A stretch of DNA of 64,000 nucleotides from Smittia aterrima (Eukaryota; Arthropoda; Insecta; Diptera; Chironomidae). This document shows positions 28,401 to 40,400 of this stretch, piece after piece. How positions within the stretch are numbered: position 1 is the first letter of the stretch; every line of letters starts with the position of its first letter. Location: the NCBI GenBank assembly GCA_033063855.1, contig CP093829.1, positions 2,924,243 through 2,988,242 on the forward strand, given 5' to 3'. The position numbers were made by a program, and so were the translations under genes. The notes beneath the pieces are model-generated. The model made no database searches, was not told where the DNA came from, and saw nothing but the letters and a program-made list of their open reading frames with translations.

Positions 28401-31400
28401 TCGAGAAGATAAACAATCATAATTGTAATGCTCTTCTGAGGAGACAACACTATCATCCCTCGTTCTACGTGATGAGATGCGAAAAAGAGTCTGGAAAGAT
28501 GCCTTCGAGGTGATTTACCTTAAGCAAACGTTGTTCTTTGTTCAGAGAAGAAAAAATATGAAAAACATAAATTAAACATCACAAACTCCCCGACGCCATT
28601 ATCTGCACAGCATTTCTCCCTGAAACGAAACAATTTAAAGTTAACTTTTTGTGAGACTACCGGAAAAACTTTTTACATTCTCGAAAAGTACGAAGAGCGA
28701 TTTTTGTTTGTGCAAGTAATGTTTATGTTTGCTTTGTCGGTCGTCGCCATAAGACGAGGAGACGAGAATCAAGAATCTCATCTCACGAAGTCATGGAAAT
28801 TTATGCAAAACGCCATAAAAAACAAAACAAATTCTTTCGTACTTCTTGTTGTCCCAAGAACACGAGAAGAATAAACCGAAACTCAATCGACTTGCAACCG
28901 TTGAACTAAGCAAATTCCAATAAATCATCGCTAGCCCAATACACAGAGACATGTGGAAAAAGGTTCTTTGAAGCATGAACACGTAAATTTGTTGCACACT
29001 TAACAAAAGGGAAGAGAGAATTTCGCCATTATCGTTTGATTTATGGTTTTTTTTTCTCTTCTAAACATTCGGAAGCAGACACGACGAGGAAATTGCGAAA
29101 AGGAAAAATTTTACATTCATCGAAATTGTTTTCGCATCAATTTTTCTTTGCTTTGTTCACGTCAAATCGAAATTCAGTTCTCTCATAATCACAGAAATAT
29201 TAAAAGCTTTTTCGATCTCGTTGAAACTTTACTAGTCAATTCGTGAATTCCATTCATCTCACACGCTTCAAATCGTTTTAGTAATTTAATGTTAAATCCA
29301 CAAACACTCAATTGAAATGCGGGGAAATCTCATTCATGAAAGTCCTTTGCTTTTTATAAAAGTTCACTTCAAAGCGAGAATGAAATGAAATTCCGCTTTC
29401 AATTTACCACTTCGTTCTCACTCTTTATCGAGGTCAAAGCCTATTCTGCGAGGAAAATATTTACCAACTAAATTGTGTAACAAAAAAAAAGGCAAAAAAA
29501 ATAGCAAAATGAAGTGAGCGAGGAAAAAGTTCAAACAGTTTTTGTTTAATTTTCTCAGTCAACGTCGCAAGTGAATGAGAAAGTTCTCAGTGGAGTTAAA
29601 AAATTATTTTAACTGCACAGTGCGATTAACGAGTTTCATGTTTCCGGTGATAACAGAAGAAGGGAGAAATGCTAAACATCGAAATAATAATTTAAAATGT
29701 TTTACAATCTCGGGGAAAGTTTCTGAGCTTTGAAAGCTTTTCCCGCCGCAAATTGAATTCAACGTGAAAAACTCTCATCCTCTCGTTGCGATAAAAATGT
29801 CAGGAAGTGAAACGTGTCAGAAATTGTTATTTTAGAATGTTTAAATAAACTTTGAGGGAAGAAGCCATCAGCCTGTCCAATGAGAAAATGGATGGACGGA
29901 CAGATAACGCAAATCGAAATTGAAAAACTGTCTTGCTTTGTTTTTCAATATTTGAGTTGTCGGTTCGATGGCGTTGCCCTCGCTCTCTCTCATCTCTTGA
30001 CAACCACATTTTTTACTCCTCATTTAAAAAACGTTTTCCTCTTCCACTTTGCAGGCGATGGGACGACGACAACAACAAGGAAAACTTGTAGCAGGTTCAG
30101 AGTCGCAATCACAGTCAAGCATTTGCTCAACACCAGGTCAAAGCTCTGCTAGTAATAAAATCTCAAGCGATTGGCCGGATCCGCCTGACATTTGCAATGG
30201 CACCGAAGACGAAGCGGCGAGCATCTACTCAGATTCAGGTGAGAAAGAACATCAGCAGCAGATGGAAAAGATGTGACTTGAAGCTCTTCGTGTCACTCAC
30301 AAATTTTTAATGAGAAAACTTTCGAAAGAATAACAAAAATTTCCATCTCAACAGATGACGTGATTCCTCCTGGCGTTGATATCACAGATGGTCGTGGAAC
30401 TTACGTAATCCGAAAGGGTCGTCGTCGACAACGCATCGATGATTATGGATCTGTCGCTTCGTCAATTAACTCCAAGCTAAGTAATGAAGCATTGAACAGC
30501 AATGCAGCGATGAACGTGCCAAGCCCAGTCTTCCCGCCGTCAATGATGATCCCGAATTCTCGTCACAGCATCGACTTGGGAGCTTCACCACGTCATCACG
30601 CTTTGCCTCATCCTTATCATCAAGCAAACATTGTCAACTCGCCAAGGTAATTTTTCCCTGTAGTGAATCACTCATATCATCTCATCATCACTTTGTGTCC
30701 CGACAGATCACGCTTATCACTAGATTTAAGCTCACCAACATTCACAAACACAGCCATAGATCACTCGAAATTGGCTCATACTCCGACGAAATCATCCACG
30801 CCAACATCAGTCACTAAACTGAATACACCAACCTCACCCTTAGTGGCTAATTCTGCTCCATTTCCATCCAGATACACAGAATTCAAAACGTACAGCTCGA
30901 CGTTTGACGGCCTACAGGCACTTGAGAGTCACAATGGAACATCGAGTGTGACAGTGAATGGCGGCGTGAATGGAAGTCGTGTGACGCCGCAAGTGAATTC
31001 CTCGCCAGATAATCCACTGATGCGTGTCTCATCACTCCCAGCAATTGCGCCACAGAATCAATTAGCAGGTAATTACTTATGCATCACTTTCACTAATGAA
31101 AATCCTCACTCAGCGGACGACAAATTGAAACATTTCACGATTTTCCACCCTACCCCATCATGAAAATGTCTTTGATGGGGATCACATGGGAGTTCAGTTG
31201 AGTTTAAATTGGCTGGTGCTCTCTCCGCCATAAATAATCTCAGCTTGCTAACCGTAAATGAAGTCCCAAATGATTCAAGGCACGAGAATATGTCTGAACA
31301 CGCAAACCACCTTCGCTCACGTCTCTTCAAGTTTGTTGAATTTCGTGCACAACACAGATATTGAATGGCACTCGCATAGCTCTTTCAAAACAGCATAATA

Positions 31401-34400
31401 AGCAAGAGCATAAAAATTCATAGAAATTCGAGCACTTTAATAAATTGTTTCATATCCCTCTCGTTAACTCTGAGGAATACAATGGAAGTCGCTGACTGCA
31501 AAAGAGGTCGAAAACCGGAAATCAAGTAATGATGTCATTGACATTTTTTTTTGCGATTGCCTTGAAAGTGTTGCCTTAGTGACGTAATCGGCTTACATGC
31601 CCTGGTCCTATTTACTGATTTCTTTTGTCTTCGTCTCCATCCCAACCCTCTCTGCAGTAGTCAAAACCCTTCAAGTAAATGAGGGCGCCAACGAGGAAAT
31701 TTTCCTTTCCATCCGTTCCATCCATTTACTGTTCAAGCATCCACTTACAAGTAAAAAAATGGGAAATGTTACGACATGTTCGGCTTGTTGTCTTCACTCG
31801 AAGTAACGACGAAGCTTAGAGAAATCAAAAGGAAACGAATGGAGTAATTTTTCTGCAGACGAAAGCAAGTTCGCTATACTTAATGTTGTGCTTAAGGATT
31901 GCGCAACGATTTGAATCTAAAAATATAGCGAAAGCTTTCAACCCTCTCAATCAGCTCTTCCCGATCATCAATATCTCCTCGAACTGCTGTCGAACTTCCC
32001 GTTCATATTTGTTTCATCAATCAAACCCTGAACACTTTATTCGTTTCAATGTGAAGTTGCGTCTGTTTGCGTTCGAAGACAACGCGATGAGATAAGAAAA
32101 AGGTGGATCAGCACATTAAGAAAGAATTTCCCTGGAGGGTGGAGAACTTTTTTTTTCTCATCGTGAGAAAATGTTCTGCTTGTGGAAGGTGCTAAGAGAT
32201 CTTTTCTTTTCTTTTCTTGCTGAGCGGTTAAGCGATTGGTGTGGGATTAATTTCGAATCTATTTTGCCATCGCTTCTGCTGATGCAAGATGGAAGAAAGT
32301 TTCTGTTTGATTATTTTAAATTCAATCTTTGCTTCCCTTGTTTGTTTAAGGAGATTCAACATCGACGCCACGTCGCGAGTTAGCTCCACCAATCGAGGAG
32401 GATGAAGAAGATAGCGATGGGAACCGACCAGCTCCGCTTCGACAAATCGAAAACAACATCAGCGCGTTGTTACGTGGAGAGATTCAGGTTGCGCAAGTTC
32501 CAGCGGCGAGAGCTACACGACCGCTTGGCTTTCGACCAGGAGTTCATAAATCTGAAAGTGCCAAGGAAATGCTTTTGTCGCAGCAATTTTTCGGACCGTT
32601 GCCTGCATCGCCTCCCACAACGAGTCCTGACAGTGATGAGTTTCCGCCATTGCCACCATCGCCCTCACCTGAAGAGCCAGTCATTGCACATGGAATCCAG
32701 GGAATTGCAATTTCTACGCGTGGTCGTATCAAGTCCGAGCACAGTTATAGAAAGGAACATCGCGCGCCAGCAGTTCCACCTCATGCTCCATCAATCAATA
32801 CTTTAAAAACTCGTTCAATGGATGCCGGCTTTAGCAAGTCATACCGAAACAATGGATCATTGCCAATGCCATCACCTCATTCACCAGGTCGCACTCTTCC
32901 GCCCGATCTACCCTCTAGTACATCGTCAAGACGACGTTTGATGAGCAGCGGATTCCCTAAGCGATCAGCTCAAAGTCCAAGAGAAGAGAGACGACTTCAG
33001 ACGTCGTGTAGCTTACCCGAAACTCCAATTTTCGCTCGAGGGTAAGATTAATTCACAATTTCCCTGAAGTGTCAAAGTTACTAAGAAAGTTTTCGTTTTA
33101 GATGTGATATTCCCAGAACTCCGCATCGACGCGCGCCTGACCCTCCTGGCTCTTGCGGATCGAGAACAAATCCAAGGCAAAGCAATTTAAATTCATCGTC
33201 AATTGTCGGAATTGGTGAGTAAATGTCGCATCAAGTCGATAAAGAAAAATTATTGAACATATTAAGCGAGCTCGGCTGAGAGACGTAATCGTGTCCTTTG
33301 CTGTTTATTTACGGCGGCTCCAATCATTAAAGTTTAATGAGCTTCAAATGTTAGAGCGAAAAGGGTTGAAAAGATGCCGGGACTATTTGGCTGGGGACTA
33401 ATTTTGAGCTTCCGTTAAAATAAATATTTTTGGTGCTTGGAGCTTCCTTCTCTCGCTTTCTTTATTTATTGGGTTGGTAACTAATCTCGTCCCACATTGA
33501 ACAAATTCGTTTCTAGGCTGTACAACACTTGGGAGCTCAGGACGTCAGCATCATCGAAGCATTAATCATGCGATACAAGCCAATGGTGAACTCATGAGGC
33601 TTCCTGGTCTACCAGCACGTGGATGGTATCCGAAGCAGAGACAAACTCGTTCGTCAGCATCAACAGAGAACTTGGATCGACTTCATCAAGGATCAATGAG
33701 AGCATGGGATGCAAGTGCGTCGAGAAAGCCAACAACTCTGCCTCCTAACATGACACCACCAAAGTTCTTTAACAAATCATCACCGCGTGAAGCACTGCGA
33801 CGTGTTACAAGCTTATTAATTAATCGGAAAGGTGATTAGAACGTTGCTTTGTGTCTTGGGTTTTATTTGAAAATGTGTCTTGAATGTTGTTACTAACGCC
33901 ATCTGGTGTCGAGCATGTCGTTAAATTTGAATATTTTCTAACGGATTTGTACAGAAAAAGTGATTGGCTGCCAACTTCAGGGTTGTTAGCATTTTCTTTA
34001 TTTAATTCTTTATTTATTTGGTAGAGCCTTCACGTAAAATTGAACATTAAGAATTTCTCTTCGAAAGAGTTCTGTACATAATTTTCAAACTCTTAAGAAA
34101 GATTTCTTGTCGCGATTTTAAGCTAATGCCGCTTGTAATTTACTTTCATTACATCTTTTGCATATTTTTGCATAAATTCAAGTCGACGGATTGTTTTATA
34201 AAGATTTTCACTTCAATCTCGGCTTAGATATGTTTCATTTTCACTGCCGACCACAATTTTATACTCCACCCTTGATCGTTACATCTTAATCTCCCATTCC
34301 CCGAAGTCTGAATAATGAAAATATTTTCCTAGTGCTAACATGCATATTGTTGAATCTTTCACGTGTGGATGTTGTTTAAACAAAAATGAAAAAAGGCATA

Positions 34401-37400
34401 AAATGACATGAGACGAGATACGCAGGCAGCAAATGTTTCTTCAACAGAACCGAAAAATATTTAACATAACAAGAAGCAGACGAGATTTGATAAATCATTT
34501 AAATGAGAGAAATCTTCATAAATTAAAAATGCGTCTCGTAGAACGAGTTCCTTATCGAGACTAACTAGATTGTTCTTTTTTTCTGGAGACGGAACTTTGA
34601 AGCTAATAATAATCAACTCGGCTCATTTTGAGTGAAAACAGTTGAGAGCTTACGTCACTTTGCTGCGCTCTGCTATCAACATTCATTTTATCACGCCCGG
34701 TTTGTCATCTCTCTCATTTTAATCCCAAATGTTTCTTTTTTATCGCAACCGAAAAAGCAAGAATTTCCGTTCAAGATGAGCCTGCGGGACTAACTCTTAT
34801 GACCCTGAAAAGATTTTAAAATTCTAAATCTGCTCGGTAATATAAACACGAGAGTTGTTGTTTGCGAAAAAAGTAAGAACCAGTTGTGATTTTTAAACGA
34901 ACGGAGAGGGTTGAATGATTAGAATGACAGCGCAGTAGACAATGCGGGTCGTCTGCAGCTCGCGTAACACAATTTTCAACTGGGGTTGCTTGAACTACTC
35001 AGAACAAACTGTTTCTGTCATTTATATTTATAACTGGACGTTTATCTTATCGCGTTTCGCCAAAAAAAAAACGAAAAAGTCTCCGCCTAAGACTTTTACT
35101 GCGAAATTCGTTAACAGAAATGATAAGTCAGATGTATTTTGCTAATTAAAAGTGAGTCAGGCTCGGCAAACATTCAAAACTCGTCGATTGATTCGATAAT
35201 TTTCGTTCTACGTCGAACGGAAGAGTAAAGAAAAGAAACGACGAGAACGAGTCGCGACGTGAATGTTCGATGCGAAGTGATTTGGCGAACGAATGTGTGA
35301 TTGCGAACAATGATCGGCAATAAGCACAAATTTATCAGAACTAACACCGCAAATTTAATTAAACTTCTTTCTCTTTTTGTTTGGAAGAGATTAACCAATA
35401 ATTGCGCGACGTTGTCAATCAGAATTAACTTTTAATCGTTCTAAACAGGAAACTCAACGCCGAAGGAAAAAGAAAGCAGCAAACGAGAGAAGCTGAAAGA
35501 GCATGACAACGAGAATACTTTTGTTCAGCCTATGTCGACAGTTCAGCGGTCTCAACGGTCTTTGGGTGAGTTGCAATCTCTGCTCAATATTTGCGTAATA
35601 AATCATGAAGAGTTCGAATGTTACAACATTCTCGAAGGCAGAAGGGAAATCAATGTAAACAGAATAAATTTTCTGAGGGAAGTCCTTAGAGAGATCTCCT
35701 AAAACGGGCTTAAAGCGGTAATGTCGTAACTATGCGAATCATAAATTCATCTCTCTTCTCAATCGTGATTTACGGATCCCACGCAAAGGACAACAATTTC
35801 AACTTTTTATTTTATTTCCTTTCTGTGTTAAAGTTTTGAGTAGAGATAAAATTGTTTTCATGACAGATCGGAAAAAACACTTTTCCGAAAAGGGAAATTC
35901 GTTTTTTATGATCTTTATGTATCAGAAATGTGGCGAAGCTTCTAATCTAATCATTGAAGGACAAAAAAAAAATCATCGACCACGTTGCCGAACGAAGAAA
36001 GGTCGTTGGCCATTCACTGCAGATATTCAGGGCTGAAAGCGATGAATCATTTCAATGATGATGGCGGCTTCTTACTTTCGCAACAATTTTCCTCTCATCC
36101 GACAATGATTTTTCCATTAACGCTCGTACGATGAGCAGCTCAATCGACGGGAAGGAATTTTCTCATTCAACTCGAGCAATTTGTCGCTTTTATTTCTGTT
36201 TACTCGATTGTTTCGCAAGAGAAAATTGTTATCTGCAATGTTTGAGTTAGAGCTATTACGTAATCTAAGCAGAAATAGTTTCAGAGAGAAAATATTAGAA
36301 TTTGAAAGGTTTCAAGAGAAATCCTTAAAATTGAATATCGAAGGTCCTTGGTTCGAATCCAGATCAGAGTTCGTTTCGATTGATAGCAAAATTTTTTAAT
36401 TTAATTCATTCAAAATATTTTCCCATGATTTTCCTTTTTGATATCGATTTTTCTCGTGAGAAGAAAAGTCGAAAATGCTGCTGGGTGGATTAGGGAAGCG
36501 AACGTGATTGAAGAGAGAGAGAGAGAACAAGGAAGCGACGCTTTGTGATGATTTTATATTTTCATGGCGAAGGGTGAACCAACTTTTTCGTTCGTTTTTC
36601 TCGTTTGTTTGAGAAAAGTTTAGCGGAAACGAGAGTTTTCCCGAGGTCTTGTCTCAATTCAATCACAATTTGCTGCATTAGGAAAAGTTTTAATCCTTTC
36701 AACGTAAAATCTAATTAGAAGCTTGATTTTCAAGTTGAAGCTCCACGTCAATTTTTCCATTTTCCTCGCTCACTTTTTTTACATTTCACTCTCACAAACG
36801 CCGCTCTGCTCAGCTATGTGTTTAATGAACTTTCTCTCTCTTTATTCTTCATCGCCACCCTCAGTCGCCCTTCAACTTTCATTTGTGTTGCGCCATTCAC
36901 ACAGGATGAGCGAGAGGAAAATCATATTTCACTTTTGTTTGTGAATGTTGATAAAATGAAAAGCGTTACGTATCATCAAAAGGAGGAGAGAGAATGGGGA
37001 GTTCGTGGAGGGCACAGCGGTTGTGAAAGCAGAAAACGTGCTTCCTACTCTCACAAGGAAGAATCAAGAGAGAATTCTCCTCCAACCACCTCGCTCGTTG
37101 GGTTCAACGAAATTTCTATCTCGAATGGAGCAACAAAAACAGCAGGAAAATGTTGGCTGTTAGAAAAAAAATGTGTTTCCAAGAGTCATAAAAATATCTC
37201 GTACAAGCGTCGAAGGCGCATGAGACTTATGAAAATGAATGAAGAGCTTTCTTGTTTTGTGCTTTTCTGTTTTTCCGTTTTCGGGGTTTGATCTGAAATT
37301 AATCATTTGCTCGAGCAGAAATTGCGTTTAATTTGTCAAATTAAATCTTCCACGTTGATGGGAATCGAGGAAACTTCGCGACTAAGTTTCATTTAAAATT

Positions 37401-40400
37401 GTCAAATGATTCAATTAAAAAGGAAACTCATTGTTCTTCCGTTCGTCTCATTGTTTCTGTTATGGCGACTATCGAGCGATTATGGTGAACAAAGTAAATG
37501 AATTCGCTGGAGGGAAATCAATTAGAAAATACAATTTAAACAGAATAAATCTCAGAGTGGAAATGATAATGAGGCTAGAAGCTTCTAACAAATTCAATGA
37601 ATATTTCATGAGAAAAGCTTTTTTTCCGAATTTGTTGAAATTCAATCTGCAATTGCAAAATAAATAATAACGAGGACTCTTCGTTTAACATTTCGATTGC
37701 CAGGAGCAAAATGTTATTTCGGGATGGGAAACATGGCAACGAAAGGCAACCTCAAAGTCAAATCATCGGAAATCTCTGTGAATGATATGAAACGAGAGTG
37801 AACTCACAACATTTCCCCAACAAGCGAAGGTGATTCATCAAAAAAGAAGAGTTCATGAAAAGCAAAACAAATCCGATGATGATTCAGAGAAAACCGCAAA
37901 TTTTTTATGTTCCGAGGAGAAATTTTCTTGTTTCCATTTAATCGTCGGTTCAATGCACTGACTTGCAGCATCGAGCGCAGCCAGACAACGCTCAAAGGAT
38001 GTCTGAGTGCTTTCATTAGAATTAAAATAATGTAAAATATCTACAAAGCTCGTTCGAGTTATTCTTTTACAATTTTTATGAGTCATCAGAGGGACTCAAC
38101 TAAAAAACCCTCCAGTTAAGCCAATTAAACTTTTCCGATTCATTCAATTCATCCCTCGCTGCTCTGTGTGAAAATGATGTTGTTGCCTGCTCTTTTTTTT
38201 TTGTGGGGCAATTCAACAAATCGATAAAATATTTGCGCCCTGTTCATACACGCAGGATTCTTCTATCACCAACACAACAAGAGCAGAGAACATTTCGCAA
38301 CAAACACGAACGAACAAGGAAAAGCGGAAAACTTCAAACACATTCGCCTAAAGAGATGAAAATCTTCCGCTCGAAAAGAAATTGGATTTATCAAGGAAGT
38401 GAAGACAAAGGTTCAACATGATTTGTGTTGTAAGGATTCAATCTTCTTCATCAATTCGATCTGACGACGTGCGTGACATTTATTGCTCTAATCGTGGGAT
38501 TGTTTCACGTTCACTAATTTTCTTTTTATTTCATTCCTCTCTCGATGAGACTAATCATGAACATCAAATCTAATTCACTCATATTCCATGATTTTCATGA
38601 GAAGATATCGAAGAGCTCTCGCTTCGATTCCAATTGTTGGTTGGTCATCTGAATCGTCATCTCGGAGAACTGATGAAGTTGTCAAACCGTAAACCTCACA
38701 AGCGTGAAGAAAGTTGACTGTGTCTTGAATCGCAAGTGATGGCAAAACAATTGTTTGCTTCGCTAGGCCACTGAGAAGACCAAGAAGGCATCGTTTCACG
38801 TGTAGCCAAGTGTCGGCACATAAACGTGAACTCGCCTCACCTTCAACGACCATTAAAGCGTGAGCGATTCGTGATAATCCAAACTCGTAATTTCCCTTCG
38901 CACAGTAGAGCGTGCCAATCACCAAATTGATGATACACAAGTGCAAACACTGGCCATCGCCGCTCTTTCTCTCTTCAGCTCTTTCGACACGCCGCATTAA
39001 TTCTTCGGCTTGCTCGTTTTGTGATGTCATGATGTATGCAACACACAAATTAGCGAGGACGATAGCAGACACGGAAAGTATCTGAAATGAAAAGGTTTTG
39101 AGTTTCATCGAAACTTTTACAAATTTAACACAACTCACATCTTCATAGCTTTGCCTGACGATTGGCTCGTAGAAAGCAGCAGCTTCCTTGTATTTATCGC
39201 CTCGCATGAACAAAACATGAGCAGCATGAAGTCTCCATGTCGTTGTCTCTGAACAGAACTCCGCGCTTGTTCGGAACTCTCTCTCGGCACTTGTAAAGTC
39301 GTTTTCACGCCAATAAATGTAAGCGCGAGTCATCGCAACAGGTTCATATTCCCTCAGAACGCCTTCGTACTCTCTCAATGCATTGCGAAGCGCTGGTTGA
39401 TCAGAAGCCATTCGACATTCTTGAACCTTCGATGACAAAGTTCGCAAACGAGTTGCGAGATTACTTGAGAGTACTCCAAGTTTCTTTTCAGCTTCTTCTA
39501 ACGAAGTCTGTGATGTTATTATAGCATCCAAGAGATCGTAAAGAAAGGGAGATAGATACTTGTAAGTCATTTGAGCATGTTCAGCTAAGATGTCTGCTGC
39601 AGTATCGAACATCTCATGCTTGCAACAGAGGATTAAAAGATTTGAGAAAGTTTCGAGTGGGCAAATCGGTCCAAGCTCTAATAAGAAAGCGAGTCGACGG
39701 AGTTTGACATTTCCATTTGATTGATCTCCTGTTAGAGCCATGTTATGTAATGTGACTGGGTCGAGTTCAGGTTCTGAGCGTGGCGGTAAATCCATCAAAG
39801 CTTCTTTAGCCGCTTCAACGTTCCCTTCTTGATATTCAATCGCAGCTTTCAAGTTGAGAGCTTGAACGAGACCACTCAGTGACAACGCTGGTGGATTCCC
39901 GACACTTCTCGCTCCTCCTTCAGTCTCAGCTTGAGCTCCAATGCCAAGCTCAGGATAATTCCTGATTCCTCTTTCGATTATCTCTCCAATCATGTTGAGA
40001 GCTTGTGAATATTCTTTCTTCCGATAGTGACACAAAGCCGCATTGTAGGCTGTTAATGGATTGAATCCTGTTTGCAACGACGAGAAGAATCTTTGCAAAG
40101 CATCGTCGTGAAGATTCGCTTGATACAATAAACAGCCTTCGTCGTTCAGCGATTGAGCAGTTCCGCTTTGACGTTGCAGTAAAATCGATTGAGATGCTGC
40201 GTAGTCTTCATTGCTAAAGTAAATTGCGCTTTGAAGTTGCAAAACTTTCTCTCTCAAGTGTTCCGCTTCAATCATATTTGAAACTTTGATAGCTTCCTCA
40301 AAGAGACCGGATTGGTACAAAGACTGCGCATAGTAAAGTTTATATTCCGCGACTTCTGGACAGAGATCACAAAGCATCTCGTAACAATTCGATGCTTCAA

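Noticed and set aside
36350..36360. tRNA T-loop-like GGTTCGAATCC
   Set aside because: No A-box, anticodon arm or acceptor pairing is found at the right distance upstream, and the flanking stem pairs poorly.
36818..37291. 157-codon ORF on + inside the last intron of the large gene
   Set aside because: No domain, no family resemblance and mixed low-complexity composition; it fits neither neighbouring exon phase with real splice sites.
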